NCBI RefSeq assembly: GCF_000262045.1
Contig: NZ_AJVF01000041.1
Coordinates: 248,001-312,000 of the forward strand
Length of the DNA: 64,000 nucleotides
DNA from: Bacillus siamensis KCTC 13613
Lineage (GTDB): Bacteria > Bacillota > Bacilli > Bacillales > Bacillaceae
Direction: 5' to 3'
Part shown: positions 1 to 9,218 of the stretch, piece by piece
Layout of the letters: every line of letters begins with the position of its first letter
How positions within the stretch are numbered: the first letter of the stretch is position 1
Program-made: the position numbers and the translations under genes
The notes under the pieces: model-generated
Databases searched by the model: none
The model's input: only the letters and a program-made list of their open reading frames with translations
Told to the model about the DNA's origin: nothing

Positions 1-438
1 GAAATCGAAGAATGGATTCGTGATTATAATTTTATGTTGCGGGAGATCAGTCGATTGAGCCGTATTCTCAACAAAGTGGAGTTTGCCGGGCAGAAGCTTG
101 TGGCTACTTACGGTGACGAAGCAGGAATGCCGAGAGGATCAGCCGGAATAAGCCAGGCGGAATTACGTCAGATGGATCGTCGGGAAAAGCGGCTCCGTAA
201 ATACGAAACTATTGTTGATTTTCTTGAGCGCTCTACTGAAGAAATAGAGGACGAAAAAAACCGGATTGTCTTTGATTGCATGTTAGAAGGGATGAAGTTT
301 CGTGAAATCGCGCTGCATCTTGGCGTTTCCCGCGAAACAGTCAGACGCATTAAAAATGATATTGTGTGCCATTTGTGCCAAATGTGCGAAACGTGTCAGC
401 TTTTGCAATTGTTGAATCAGATTAAATCCGCAGTGTAA
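1..438 (+). CDS. Phage late transcription regulator, sigma-region-4-like HTH (5' partial)
   Basis: The reading frame is open to the first base, so the start lies outside the window. The C-terminal half carries a helix-turn-helix like sigma-70 region 4, with the core [20 protein letters not shown]. Such small proteins sit just before the terminase genes in many Gram-positive prophages and switch on late transcription (ArpU/RinA-like role); that role is inferred from position and fold. An oddity is the C-terminal cluster [10 protein letters not shown], four cysteines each two residues apart, which could bind metal. Family name is not certain. Confidence 0.75.
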   Translation, partial: EIEEWIRDYNFMLREISRLSRILNKVEFAGQKLVATYGDEAGMPRGSAGISQAELRQMDRREKRLRKYETIVDFLERSTEEIEDEKNRIVFDCMLEGMKFREIALHLGVSRETVRRIKNDIVCHLCQMCETCQLLQLLNQIKSAV

Positions 439-829
439 ACTGGAAGGCAGGACGGGGAGGCGAAATATTCCTGCGTCCCCACCAATTTCATATAGTGATC
501 ATTAAGCTCTATGCCCTTATTGGTGTGGGGCTTTTTAGTAGCAGCAAAAGCCTCCTCCTATTGGAGAAAGGCCAATGCGACAGAGATCATCATATGAAAG
601 AAGCACTCTCTGTTAAAGCTTATGTTGGCATTCACGCTTACACTTACTTTAAACTTGAACATTTAATCACCCACCTTTCAACGACGATATGCAGATAGTA
701 AGGGAACCACGCCCTCATATATAACTGCGTACTAAAGGTGAAAAATGGACATGTAAATAATTCGACAAATTCTGCAAATAGTTCCTTTCTCCTGATCCTT
801 AACCGATAATAAGGAGGGAGGTGAAATTC
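439..829. other. Gap between late regulator and next small gene
   Basis: No convincing gene is seen. A hairpin followed by CTTTTTAG near 503-536 may end the regulator transcript. A second hairpin lies near 549-575 (GCC..CTCC / GGAG..GGC). A 67-codon frame at 495-698 has no ribosome binding site and looks accidental. No consensus sigma-A promoter is visible; the interval could hold the late promoter used by the upstream regulator. Confidence 0.4.
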
Positions 830-1027
830 ATGAAAGTGCTTATATCAATGAGTAATCAAAAATCTTTTGAAGTTTCCTACGAAGATATGAAAAGCGTGGA
901 AAATCTTATAGAAAATTTCCATGATAAATTGGATGGCAAACGAGTTTTGAAAAATCGTTTGATTGATCTTGGTGAAGCTGTTCTTATTAACCCAACGCAA
1001 ATTACAGATATTGAAATTAAAGAATAG
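830..1027 (+). CDS. Small phage protein, 65 aa, unknown function
   Basis: I do not recognise the family. The ATG at 830 is preceded by GGAGGTGA with about seven bases of spacing, which favours it over the in-frame GTG at 821. The product starts MKVLISMSNQ, is mixed alpha/beta in character, and contains repeated short hydrophobic stretches (VENLIENF, LGEAVLINP) without a membrane segment or cysteine. It is a monocistronic unit: a strong terminator follows at once, and the terminase operon starts about 170 bases later. The fold may resemble short phage proteins that accompany terminases, but there is no direct evidence of function. Confidence 0.65.
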   Translation: MKVLISMSNQKSFEVSYEDMKSVENLIENFHDKLDGKRVLKNRLIDLGEAVLINPTQITDIEIKE

Positions 1028-1030
1028 ACG

Positions 1031-1061
1031 AAAGAGCCATTGAGTTATATGGCTCTTTTTT
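1031..1061 (+). terminator. Intrinsic terminator
   Basis: AAAGAGCCAT pairs with ATGGCTCTTT around a short loop and is followed by a run of T. It ends the small upstream gene and insulates the terminase operon. The next 130 bases, up to the terminase, hold no gene and could contain the packaging (pac/cos) site. Confidence 0.85.
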
Positions 1062-1195
1062 ATGTTCTCTGTAAACTGCTTCCGGTAAGTCTCAGGATAG
1101 ACAATCGGCGGTTAACGGCTTGAGCACGGTGGCGGTTTAGAGGGAATATCTTTTCCAAAACAACTCAATTCAAAAGGAGGCGGCGGTGGATGTAG

Positions 1196-1951
1196 ATGGC
1201 TGAAAAGCACATTCAGGCGTATAAGGATTACGCCAAAGGCATGAAATACAAGGACCTTGCCGAAAAATACGGGGTGTCAATGAACACCATTAAATCGTGG
1301 AAGCAGCGGCATGGTTGGGAACGAAAAAAGGGTGCACCCTCTGAAAAAAGTGTGCACACAAAAAAGGCAGGCGCCCCACCCGGTAATAAAAATGCATTGG
1401 GAAACAACGGCGGCGCCCCGGAGAGAAATCGAAACGCGGTTTCGCATGGGTTCTTCTCAAAGTATCTGCCCGAGGAAACGCTTGAAATTTTGGAAGAGAT
1501 TCAGGAGCGTTCGCCCGCTGATATGATATGGGATCAAATTCAAATCCAATACGCGGCCATTCTGCGGGCACAACGTATTATGTTTGTGCAGGATAAAAAC
1601 GACATTACCAAAATTGTCTCTAAAATAAAAGGTGACCTCAGCATAAATGAGGACGGCAGTCTTTCAAAAGCTCACTTTGTGGAAGAGCTGCAGCACGATA
1701 TACAATTCGCATGGGATAAGCAGGCGGCATTCCTGAACGCTCAATCTCGGGCAATGGGGGAGCTCCGGAGCTTGATCAAGCAATTTGACCAGTTGGCGCA
1801 TGAGCAAGATGAGCGGCGCCTTAAATTGGAACAAATGCGTTTGAATATCGAGAAGACCAAGAAGGCTATTAACGGCGGCGACGAAAACACCAAAGAAAAT
1901 GAGATTGCTACAATGTTGAGAAAAATGGTGGATGCCGATGGAACTGAATAA
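1196..1951 (+). CDS. Terminase small subunit (XtmA/YqaS type)
   Basis: Terminase small subunits bind the packaging site on phage DNA and hand it to the large subunit. The N-terminus ([20 protein letters not shown], then [10 protein letters not shown]) is the HTH of the PBSX/skin small terminase family, followed by a Lys/Gly/Ala/Asn-rich linker and a helical C-terminal region (residues ~130-240) suited to oligomer formation. The length, 251 aa, fits the family. AAAAGGAGG lies about 15 bases before the ATG, a wide spacing. The 3' end overlaps the large subunit gene, as expected for co-translated partners. Confidence 0.9.
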   Translation: MAEKHIQAYKDYAKGMKYKDLAEKYGVSMNTIKSWKQRHGWERKKGAPSEKSVHTKKAGAPPGNKNALGNNGGAPERNRNAVSHGFFSKYLPEETLEILEEIQERSPADMIWDQIQIQYAAILRAQRIMFVQDKNDITKIVSKIKGDLSINEDGSLSKAHFVEELQHDIQFAWDKQAAFLNAQSRAMGELRSLIKQFDQLAHEQDERRLKLEQMRLNIEKTKKAINGGDENTKENEIATMLRKMVDADGTE

Positions 1952-3143
1952 AAAGCAAAAGGAAGTTTGGGACAGCTTCATAAAAGAGCAGCCCAAAATT
2001 TTAATTTGTAGCGGCGCAAAGAGGGCAGGAAAAACATTCGTGCTCCTTTTGGCGTTTCTTGCTCACGTCAGCAAGTATCAAAACATGGGGCTGAATTTTG
2101 TTATCGGCGGGGCGAACCTGGGAACTATCAGGCGGAACGTTCTGAATGATTTAGAACAGATTCTCGGCAAGGAATTGAAACTCAATAAGTCGAGTGCCGT
2201 TGAGATATTCGGAAATCAGGTATATTGCTTTGATGGAGCAAACGCAAATTCATGGAAAAAGGCGCGGGGGTTCACGTCAGCCGGCGCGTTTCTGAATGAG
2301 GCGACCGCCCTGCATGATTCATTTGTAAAAGAAGTCATTTCCCGGTGCTCTTATAAAGGCGCTGTGGTCATGATGGATACAAACCCCGAAAACCCGATGC
2401 ACACCGTCAAAACCGATTATATCGACAAAGACGGGCAAAAGTTGAAGAGCGGCCGGCTGAACATCCGATCATTTCATTTCTCGCTGTTCGATAACAATTT
2501 TCTTGATCCGGAGTATGTGGAGAGTATCGTGGCATCGACGCCCAGCGGCATGTTTACCGATCGAGATATAAACGGATATTGGGTGGCGTCCGAAGGAGTC
2601 ATTTACCGGGACTTCAATAAGGACATTCACTATATCAGTTCTGAGGAATTGGAGAACAGGCGCGTCAACTTCAAGAAGTATTTCGCCGGTGTTGACTGGG
2701 GATATGAGCACCCGGGTTCTATTGTCGTAATCGGGCAAGATGACCAAGGGTGTTTTTATTTGCTCGAAGAACATGCCAAGCAGCATGAGGAAATTGACTA
2801 CTGGGTGAAAGTAGCGAAAGGCGTAAAGGAGCGGTACGGCAATATTAATTTCTACTGCGATTCTGCGCGGCCAGAGCATGTGCAGCGCTTCAGGCGGGAG
2901 AAGTTGCGAGCCCTGAACGCCGATAAGGCGATCATATCCGGTATTGAAGAAGTGGCCCGGCTGTTTAAACGAAATGAGTTATTCGTCGTGAAAGACAAGG
3001 TTGAGCGCTTCAAAAAAGAAATTTTCATGTATGTATGGAATCCCAAGACCGGCGACCCTGTGAAGGAATGGGACGACGTGCTGGATGCTCTCCGGTACGC
3101 TCTGTATACTCACAACAAGCCGAAACACAGAAAGGGGGAGTGA
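1932..3143 (+). CDS. Terminase large subunit (XtmB/YqaT type)
   Basis: This is the ATPase-nuclease motor that packages DNA into the prohead. The Walker A motif [10 protein letters not shown] is at residues 26-35, a Walker-B-like GAFLNEAT near 118-125, and RNase-H-like nuclease acidic residues are in AGVDWGYE (about 252-259), FYCDSARPE (about 307-315) and [11 protein letters not shown] near 380-390. The length, 403 aa, is slightly short but complete for the PBSX class. An alternative start is the ATG at 1938. The gene overlaps the small subunit and lies three bases before the portal gene. Confidence 0.95.
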   Translation: MPMELNKKQKEVWDSFIKEQPKILICSGAKRAGKTFVLLLAFLAHVSKYQNMGLNFVIGGANLGTIRRNVLNDLEQILGKELKLNKSSAVEIFGNQVYCFDGANANSWKKARGFTSAGAFLNEATALHDSFVKEVISRCSYKGAVVMMDTNPENPMHTVKTDYIDKDGQKLKSGRLNIRSFHFSLFDNNFLDPEYVESIVASTPSGMFTDRDINGYWVASEGVIYRDFNKDIHYISSEELENRRVNFKKYFAGVDWGYEHPGSIVVIGQDDQGCFYLLEEHAKQHEEIDYWVKVAKGVKERYGNINFYCDSARPEHVQRFRREKLRALNADKAIISGIEEVARLFKRNELFVVKDKVERFKKEIFMYVWNPKTGDPVKEWDDVLDALRYALYTHNKPKHRKGE

Positions 3144-3146
3144 CCA

Positions 3147-4580
3147 ATGAAGGAATATATAAATCTAATTCGCCAGAGTGGAATTAACGGTGACATTATC
3201 AAGATGATGATTAATGAGCACGTCCCTGTTCGTGAAAAATTGATGAAGCTATATGCAAGATATAAGGCTGATCCGGCAGGCGTTCCCATATTAACACGGT
3301 CCATCATTGATTATGGCAGCGCGGGAACTGATAAGGTGCAGCGTATTGATGACAAGGTAAACAATAAGCTGAACAACTCATTTGACTCTGAAATCATTGA
3401 TACTAAGACAGGCTATATGTTTGGACATCCCATTTCTTATGAAACTGAAGATAAGCAATTGAAAGACCAAGTGAGTATTTTCAATACGAGAAATAACATT
3501 GAGGATGCCGATTCCGAACTCGGGAAAATGGCTTCCATCTGCGGTTACGGCGCCCGCCTGCTGTTTGTTAATGAAGACGGAAACGAATGCCTGCGAAACG
3601 TTGATCCGTGGGAATGCATTGTTCTCGCTTTAGACGATATAACAGAGCCCACATATGCTTTGCGCTATTATTCAGTGTTTGAGTGGGTGAGCGGCAAAAA
3701 AGTTGAGTCATATCGGGCTGATTTCTACGATGAAACGTTCATTTATTCGTTTAAGTCGTCTGATAAAGCGAAGTACGATCTTATTGAGACGAAACCCCAT
3801 CTTTTCAATGGATGCCCGTTGTTTGGTGTTCCGAACAATAAAGAAATGAAAGGCGACACTGAAAAAGTCATTTCTTTAATTGATGCATACGACAGAACTT
3901 TGTCAGACGCATCGAACGAAATCGAACAGTTCCGGCTTGCATACTTGATTGTAAAAGGGGCTTCACTCGATGATGAGGATATGGAAAAGTTGAAAAAGAA
4001 TGGCGTGTTTGAAGTCTTCGACGATAACGGCGACGTGAAGTTTTTAACCAAGGAAATAAACGACGCCATGATCGAAAATCATTTGAACCGGCTGGAAGAA
4101 AATATTTTGCGTTTTGCGAAGACAGTCAATTTTTCTGACGGCTCTTTCGGGGGCACTATTACAGGCGTTGCCATGCGGTATAAGCTTATGGCGCTGGAAC
4201 ACAAGGCAATTACTATGGAACGCAAAATGACCGCGGCATTCCGGTATCAGTATAAAATACTCTGCTCGGCATGGTCCAAAAGGATACTGGCCGGCAAAGA
4301 CGCGTATCTGAAACTATGGTTTCAATTCAAGCGGAATCTTCCTGCGAACATTCTCGAAGAGGCTCAAGCATCTGCGGAACTCAAAGGACTGGTAAGCGAA
4401 GAAACGCGGCTTGCTCTACTATCGTTCATTGATGATGTGCGTTTTGAGATTGAAAGAATGAGAGCGGAAGCAGATGCTTACACCATTGATGATAATCAGG
4501 ATGAAGACGAGGAACAGGAGGCGAATGAGGATGATGAAGCTTTTCAAAAGGACGAAAGAAAAAAACAGCCATCTGAATGA
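3147..4580 (+). CDS. Portal protein (SPP1 gp6 type)
   Basis: The portal is the ring of subunits at one capsid vertex through which DNA enters and to which the tail docks. The order after the large terminase, the 477 aa length, and motifs such as NNKLNNSFDSEIIDTKTGYM, RNVDPWECIVL and SGTEITGVAMR-like GGTITGVAMRYKL fit the SPP1 gp6/YqbA family. The C-terminus is strongly acidic (NQDEDEEQEANEDDEAFQ). GGGGGAG before the ATG is a good ribosome binding site. The 3' end overlaps a separate 59-codon gene in another frame. Confidence 0.93.
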   Translation: MKEYINLIRQSGINGDIIKMMINEHVPVREKLMKLYARYKADPAGVPILTRSIIDYGSAGTDKVQRIDDKVNNKLNNSFDSEIIDTKTGYMFGHPISYETEDKQLKDQVSIFNTRNNIEDADSELGKMASICGYGARLLFVNEDGNECLRNVDPWECIVLALDDITEPTYALRYYSVFEWVSGKKVESYRADFYDETFIYSFKSSDKAKYDLIETKPHLFNGCPLFGVPNNKEMKGDTEKVISLIDAYDRTLSDASNEIEQFRLAYLIVKGASLDDEDMEKLKKNGVFEVFDDNGDVKFLTKEINDAMIENHLNRLEENILRFAKTVNFSDGSFGGTITGVAMRYKLMALEHKAITMERKMTAAFRYQYKILCSAWSKRILAGKDAYLKLWFQFKRNLPANILEEAQASAELKGLVSEETRLALLSFIDDVRFEIERMRAEADAYTIDDNQDEDEEQEANEDDEAFQKDERKKQPSE

Positions 4581-4710
4581 AGAGTTTAGGATTAATTCTT
4601 TGTTGAGGATGCTGGAAAACGAAAACCTGCTGCATGAATCTGAAGAAATATATGCTGAAGTGAAAAAGTCTCTGTTTCTAAACAGGAAGAAGGATAACGT
4701 TTCTGACTAA
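4531..4710 (+). CDS. Small phage protein overlapping the portal gene, 59 aa
   Basis: The start chosen is the second ATG of a cluster, nine bases after AGGAGG, the best spacing; ATG 4525 is also possible. The first 50 bases overlap the end of the portal gene in another frame. The product (begins MMKLFKRTKEK) is charged and helical with a leucine-rich middle (NSLLRMLENENLLHESEEI). I do not recognise it. The strong ribosome binding site and the terminator directly after its stop support a real gene. Confidence 0.6.
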   Translation: MMKLFKRTKEKNSHLNEEFRINSLLRMLENENLLHESEEIYAEVKKSLFLNRKKDNVSD

Positions 4711-4718
4711 TTGAGCAG

Positions 4719-4747
4719 AAAGCTACTCTTTTGAGTGGCTTTTTTTT
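4719..4747 (+). terminator. Intrinsic terminator inside the structural operon
   Basis: AAAGCTACTC and GAGTGGCTTT form a stem with a TTTT loop followed by seven T. It divides the packaging genes from the scaffold and capsid genes, so partial read-through, or a promoter in the following 100 bases, would set capsid expression. Confidence 0.8.
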
Positions 4748-4847
4748 ATGCCTTTTTTTCGCGTTGTAGGCGTTAAAGAGCAACCGAAATACTTTTGAAC
4801 TTGTTAGGGGCTTCGGCAACTGATAAGGGCAAGGAGGACACACAGAA

Positions 4848-5564
4848 ATGAAACGATTAAACACGGATAAGTCAGTCAGTCCGTCAATGAATTTCATGAA
4901 AAAAGAAAGGCTGCCACTGCGCATTAACCTTCAGCATTTTTCCGAACCTGGGGGAGCGGCTGATCCAACACCGGGAGCCCATCCAGCAGATGGAACCAGT
5001 AACGATCCAGCACCACAGCCGAGCGGCGGAGAACTCACGCTGGATGCAGTACGGGCTTTCCTAGAAACAAATGACGAGGGGAAGAAGCTGCTTCAATCAA
5101 CATCTGATGCAAGGGTGACAGAGGCGATCAAGACGTATGAGAAAAATACGTTGCCGAAGAAACTTGAGGAAGAGATTTCAAAGCGGTTTCCTCCTGAAAC
5201 AGAGGAACAAAAGCAATTACGTGAGTTGCAGGAAAAATTCCAGAACCTTGAGCAAGAGAAAACGCGAGAGTCGTTGAGAAATACGGCCCTTTCAATTGCA
5301 ACGGAAAAGGGCTTGCCTACTAATCTTGTTGACTTTTTTATCGGTCAGGACGATGCGACCACAGAACAAAATTTGAATACCTTGGCCGAAGCCTTCAAGA
5401 CTTTTGAACAAAGCATCGTAAACGATCATTTCAAAAAGAACGGTAGCACGCCGACACCATCAGGCGGAGCATCAGCCCCGTTAACAGAAGAAGACATTAA
5501 AAAGATGAGTACCGAGGAAGTCAATCAAAACTGGGATCGCATCCAAGCTCTTTATAAGAATTAA
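4848..5564 (+). CDS. Capsid scaffold protein
   Basis: Scaffolds guide capsid assembly and then leave or are degraded. The 238-aa protein lies directly before the capsid gene, has a Pro/Gly/Ala-rich N-terminal part (about 30-65), a long charged coiled-coil region (about 80-160, PETEEQKQLRELQEKFQNLE) and a helical C-terminus, the layout of DUF4355-like phage scaffolds. AAGGAGGA precedes the ATG by ten bases. The first ~25 residues, ending LPLRINLQHFSEP, resemble the segment often found at the start of such proteins. Assigned mainly by position and composition. Confidence 0.85.
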   Translation: MKRLNTDKSVSPSMNFMKKERLPLRINLQHFSEPGGAADPTPGAHPADGTSNDPAPQPSGGELTLDAVRAFLETNDEGKKLLQSTSDARVTEAIKTYEKNTLPKKLEEEISKRFPPETEEQKQLRELQEKFQNLEQEKTRESLRNTALSIATEKGLPTNLVDFFIGQDDATTEQNLNTLAEAFKTFEQSIVNDHFKKNGSTPTPSGGASAPLTEEDIKKMSTEEVNQNWDRIQALYKN

Positions 5565-5581
5565 TAGGAGGATAAAAACAC

Positions 5582-6442
5582 ATGGCATTAGATAATTTTA
5601 TTCCGGTATTATGGAGTGCAAGACTGCTGAGCAATTTACAAAGAACTTTGGTTTATGGTCAAACGGGAGTCATTAACAGAGATTACGAGGGAGAAATCAC
5701 TGCTGCCGGCGACTCTGTGAAAATCAACAATATGGGACGCGTTAGTGTGGGGGACTACACTAAAAATCAAGACATGGATAGCGCGGAAACACTTGATTCT
5801 TCAAGCCGCACGCTTCTCATTGACCAGTCAAAATATTTCAACTTTCAGATTGATGACATTGATAAAATTCAACAAAATCCGAAGTTGATGGATGCGGCTA
5901 TGCAAGAGGCAGCATACGCTCTGAAAAATACTGCTGATTCATATATTGCTTCTCATTATGTGGATGCAGCTCATACGATCGGCAGCGATACAAAAGTTGT
6001 TTCACCAACAAAAAACGACGCGTACGAATATCTGGTTGATCTTTCAGTGAAATTGGATGAAGCAGACGTGCCGGAACAGGGGCGCTGGGTAGTTGTAACG
6101 CCTTGGTATGAAGGATTAATGCTAAAAGATGACCGTTTTGTAAAGGCTGGGAACATGTCTTCAGAACAACGCCTTTTAAATGGTGTTATCGGACAAGCGG
6201 CCGGATTCACGGTATTAAAATCAAATAATGCTCCACTTTCTAAACCAGAGGGCGGCACAGAAAATCATAAGATTATCGCCGGTCACGGCATGGCGTGGTC
6301 TTATGCAGACCAAGCAACCCAAGTCGAGGCGTATCGCCCTGAGAAACGTTTTGCTGATGCAGTAAAAGGGCTTCACTTGTACGGCGCGAAAGTAACAAGA
6401 CCGGAAGCGCTCGCGGTATTAAGCGCAGCCCGTCCACAATAG
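5582..6442 (+). CDS. Major capsid protein
   Basis: This is the shell-forming protein. It starts MALDNFIPVLWSARLLSNLQ, typical of a Gram-positive phage coat family with a P22-like/HK97 fold, contains VTPWYEGLMLKDDRFVKAG in its central part and ends with a conserved region about AYRPEKRFADAVKGLHLYGA. At 286 aa it has no evident cleaved delta domain, which agrees with a separate scaffold gene upstream. AGGAGG precedes the start. High expression is expected. Confidence 0.92.
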   Translation: MALDNFIPVLWSARLLSNLQRTLVYGQTGVINRDYEGEITAAGDSVKINNMGRVSVGDYTKNQDMDSAETLDSSSRTLLIDQSKYFNFQIDDIDKIQQNPKLMDAAMQEAAYALKNTADSYIASHYVDAAHTIGSDTKVVSPTKNDAYEYLVDLSVKLDEADVPEQGRWVVVTPWYEGLMLKDDRFVKAGNMSSEQRLLNGVIGQAAGFTVLKSNNAPLSKPEGGTENHKIIAGHGMAWSYADQATQVEAYRPEKRFADAVKGLHLYGAKVTRPEALAVLSAARPQ

Positions 6443-6455
6443 GAGGGGCTTTTTT

Positions 6456-6659
6456 ATGTGGATTCAAAATACTGATACCGGTTCAACTTGGTTTGTTGAG
6501 GATGAACACGGTAATAAGCTTTTGAAAGAGGACAGATACAAAAAAGTACAGTCGCCCATTAAAAAAGCTGAAAAAAACAGCAAAAAGACAGCGGACAAAA
6601 CAACAGATGAAGAGAATCAAGAATCTGCTGACGCTGGTGAAAAAGCATCTGACGAATAG
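6456..6659 (+). CDS. Small acidic/basic head-associated protein, 67 aa
   Basis: The N-terminal 30 residues (MWIQNTDTGSTWFVEDEHGN) look folded and are followed by a disordered Lys/Asp/Glu tail rich in KK and DE pairs. AGGAGGGG precedes the ATG. Position after the capsid gene matches short YqbF-like proteins in related phages. The function is unknown; a capsid-accessory role is only inferred from position. Confidence 0.7.
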   Translation: MWIQNTDTGSTWFVEDEHGNKLLKEDRYKKVQSPIKKAEKNSKKTADKTTDEENQESADAGEKASDE

Positions 6660-6670
6660 GAGGGATAGCG

Positions 6671-7540
6671 GTGGATAAAGAACAAACTGAAAAAGAGCTT
6701 TTGAAGCCGTTAACCCGTAAGATGCAGGAGTTTTTACGGAAGCTGAAGCGGCTTTTTCGTGGTACTTCCGAAAAAATACTTTCCAAGTTGACTGCCCTGT
6801 TTGTCAAGCTTGATAAAGGGCGCGAAATCAGCCTTGCTGACGCGAATCGGAGTAATGATCTTTCTCAGATTAAGAAGGATATAGCGTCATTGATTACTGC
6901 CCTTTCTGCAAAGGTTAAAACGGCTGTTCTTGATTTTCTGAATGAAACCTACGAGTCATCGTATAACTGGCTCATGCTTGGTATCCTATCGGCCGTCGGC
7001 TTTAAATTGTCCCGTTCATCGAAAGGAAAATTGCCTGTCACATGGGCGGCGCCCGCGTCAATCTCGCAGACTATCACAAGCAAAAATATGCTCAAAGCAA
7101 TCGAAACGGACCGTAAAAAGACAGTTCAGAAGATCAATCATACAATTGAACGCGGCTTTATTGAGCGGAAACGCTTTGTTCAGGTAGCGAAGGAGCTGGA
7201 AGCTGATGTGGGCGTCAGTTATAACCGTGCGCAGCGCATTGCCAGAACAGAAATGCATCGAGTGCGGGAGAAAGCGACACTGGACGCAGCTACGAAAGCT
7301 GATTCCAATGGTATTGCCATGAAAAAGATATGGCACAACATGGGTGACGAGCGGGTTCGTGAGGGAAGAAACGCGGATCATGTTCATTTAGAAGGCCAGG
7401 CTAGGTTTGTAAATGAGCTGTTTGATCTCGGTCAAGATAAAAACGGCAAATCTGTGAAGGCGCCGGCACCGGGACAAAGCGGAGATCCCTCAAATGATAT
7501 AAATTGCAGGTGCTTCGCGACATATGAACCCGTGCTTTGA
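6671..7540 (+). CDS. Minor head protein / head morphogenesis (SPP1 gp7, Mu F-like)
   Basis: This family helps DNA exit and prohead assembly and is a minor head component. The C-terminal part holds the Mu-F-like signature: RAQRIARTEMHRVREKA (about 190-205), HNMGDERVREGRNADHVH and the final PGQSGDPSNDINCRCFATY. The N-terminal half is helical with a hydrophobic stretch near 98-115. The start is GTG, supported by AGGAGGG eight bases before. In most phages of this type the gene lies between portal and scaffold; here it follows the capsid. Confidence 0.88.
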   Translation: MDKEQTEKELLKPLTRKMQEFLRKLKRLFRGTSEKILSKLTALFVKLDKGREISLADANRSNDLSQIKKDIASLITALSAKVKTAVLDFLNETYESSYNWLMLGILSAVGFKLSRSSKGKLPVTWAAPASISQTITSKNMLKAIETDRKKTVQKINHTIERGFIERKRFVQVAKELEADVGVSYNRAQRIARTEMHRVREKATLDAATKADSNGIAMKKIWHNMGDERVREGRNADHVHLEGQARFVNELFDLGQDKNGKSVKAPAPGQSGDPSNDINCRCFATYEPVL

Positions 7541-7554
7541 AAGGACTGAGAGAA

Positions 7555-7890
7555 ATGGACCTGTCAGAATTAAAAATACGATTGGGAATCCCCGAGGATG
7601 ACACCTCGCAGGATGCAAAGCTACAAATTGACCTTGAAGACGCAATTTCTTTCGTTAAGGAAGAGTGTAATAACTCTTTTGTTGGACCAGACGGGGTTGA
7701 ATCATTACCAGGTCCTGTGAAGAAAGGAATTGCTCTCATGATTGAAATAGACCGGGATAGCCCGAAAGGCGTCCAGGCTGAATCAATTGGCGGAATGAGC
7801 AAGACATACACGGCGGATGACGTAAGGTATAAACCCGCGTTTGATCTTTTCCGGCCATACAAAAAAATTCGTTTTAAACCATTGAGGTGA
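7555..7890 (+). CDS. Head-tail connector (gp6/gp15-like)
   Basis: Starts MDLSELKIRLGIPEDDTSQD, the pattern of phage gp6-like/SPP1 gp15-like connectors that sit under the portal ring. ATG 7555 is chosen because AAAGGA lies nine bases before it; an upstream in-frame TTG at 7537 is less likely. The 111-aa length fits. It is first in a set of four small neck genes (connector, minor capsid, head closure, tail terminator) that overlap or nearly overlap. Confidence 0.85.
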   Translation: MDLSELKIRLGIPEDDTSQDAKLQIDLEDAISFVKEECNNSFVGPDGVESLPGPVKKGIALMIEIDRDSPKGVQAESIGGMSKTYTADDVRYKPAFDLFRPYKKIRFKPLR

Positions 7891-7894
7891 TCAG

Positions 7895-8398
7895 ATGGGG
7901 CGCCGAAATATCCGGGTGCGGGATACAAACCGTATACCGGAATTACTGAGGAACCTTGAGCCAAAAGGGAAAATGAAAGTCGGTGTTCTGGACGGCGACC
8001 GCCAAATGATCGCGGCTGTTCATGAATTCGGCTGCCGTATTGCTGTAACTGATCGCATGCGGAATTATCTTGCTGCCAAAGGTCTTTATCTCAAGAAGGA
8101 TACACAGTTTATTAATATCCCTGAACGGTCATTCTTACGGGCTGGTTGGGATGAAAATGAAGCCGAGATTGTACAAAAGGTAGAGGAACTGGTCAACAGA
8201 GCCATAGAGAACGGCGATTCTATTAATGACATCATGAATGCGGTCGGATTGCTGGCAAAGGGCCGGCTGCAGACGTACGCAAGAGACTTACGGAGCCCTG
8301 CCAATCATCCTTTTACAACGGAGGAAAAAGGCTCTTCAAATCCGTTAGTAGATACCGGGGAAATGATCGGTTCTATGGATTACGAGGTTGAAAGCTAA
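7895..8398 (+). CDS. Neck/minor virion protein (HK97 gp10 / Mu G-like)
   Basis: The region FINIPERSFLRAGWDENEAE followed by a helical VEELVNRAIENG and a final DTGEMIGSMDYEVES is the pattern of HK97-gp10-like and virion morphogenesis proteins; their last residues commonly read DTG.L..SI.Y.V. The 167-aa protein probably acts in neck or tail completion. Start ATG follows GGTGATCAG, a modest ribosome binding site. Its stop overlaps the next start (TAATG). Confidence 0.78.
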   Translation: MGRRNIRVRDTNRIPELLRNLEPKGKMKVGVLDGDRQMIAAVHEFGCRIAVTDRMRNYLAAKGLYLKKDTQFINIPERSFLRAGWDENEAEIVQKVEELVNRAIENGDSINDIMNAVGLLAKGRLQTYARDLRSPANHPFTTEEKGSSNPLVDTGEMIGSMDYEVES

Positions 8399-8787
8399 TG
8401 AAAAATCACTTTCAGTTCGGTGATCTGATTGAGAAATACAGCGTTGATTTTACATTGTTGCTCCCGGCGTCTGAGGGGTTTTATGACGATCTCGGAAAAT
8501 GGGTAGAGGGCAAGCCGGTGGAATCGGAAGAAAAAGGCGCTATTGTCCCATTACAGGCGCAATTAATTTATCAATCTGGCGGACGGCTTACGCAGATGGA
8601 CAGGCAACTGTACTTCCAGAAGAAAATCCCTTTCAAGGCTCAAGTGGTTTTTGATGGAGTAACCTTTTTGGTGGAAGCAATGACGCCATACGGGACATAC
8701 GCCGATTTCAATTCCTATATCTTAAAGGCGGTGAGCAATTCAGATGGATTACAACAGCATAATCAGAACGGTTCTCAGAATGATTAA
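8398..8787 (+). CDS. Head closure / minor capsid protein
   Basis: The order after the gp10-like gene and the beta-rich sequence (YQSGGRLTQMDRQLYFQKKI) with an N-terminal SVDFTLLLPASEGFYDD segment suggest the head-closure protein that plugs the connector. The start codon overlaps the preceding stop. Its last 44 bases overlap the next gene. Function is inferred from position and general character. Confidence 0.75.
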   Translation: MKNHFQFGDLIEKYSVDFTLLLPASEGFYDDLGKWVEGKPVESEEKGAIVPLQAQLIYQSGGRLTQMDRQLYFQKKIPFKAQVVFDGVTFLVEAMTPYGTYADFNSYILKAVSNSDGLQQHNQNGSQND

Positions 8788-9214
8788 AGAGAAAACCGGC
8801 CATGTCGTTATCGAAGCAAACGGGACAGGTAAACAGCCTGAATACCCTTTTTGCACGTATACCGTTACTTCTCCGTATCTGCCGCAACACAGGGGTGTTG
8901 AGGAACAAGGAGTGTTAACGGAAGACATTGAGCTGGTTTTTTCTTTTACATGGATTTCAAATAGTCACATTGAAGTCATTTCTCTTGCTCAAGAAACAGC
9001 TTCTTACTTCAAAACTGCTGACGCGCGCCAGACGCTTCATGACAACGGCTTGGCGTGGGTGAGAAACGACGGTTTCGGTAATCGGGATACATTTATCACG
9101 ATAGACACAGAACGCCGTCACGGCTTTGATATGCGTCTTAGAACGCGAGCGGCTTATGGCGAGACACAAGCGGAGTTTTTTGATTCCGCGCAAATAGAAA
9201 CCATAGGAGGTTAA
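8744..9214 (+). CDS. Tail terminator / neck terminator protein
   Basis: MDYNSIIRTVLRMIKEKTGH followed by PEYPFCTYTVTSPY is characteristic of the phage tail-terminator-like (LIC_12616/gp12-like) family that caps the tail tube and joins it to the head. The 156-aa product is followed directly by the sheath gene. GGCGGTGAG lies upstream inside the preceding gene. Assigned from family resemblance plus gene order. Confidence 0.78.
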   Translation: MDYNSIIRTVLRMIKEKTGHVVIEANGTGKQPEYPFCTYTVTSPYLPQHRGVEEQGVLTEDIELVFSFTWISNSHIEVISLAQETASYFKTADARQTLHDNGLAWVRNDGFGNRDTFITIDTERRHGFDMRLRTRAAYGETQAEFFDSAQIETIGG

Positions 9215-9218
9215 ACAC

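Noticed and set aside
495-698. A 67-codon frame between the late regulator and the next gene
   Set aside because: No ribosome binding site, starts inside a hairpin, no recognisable motif.
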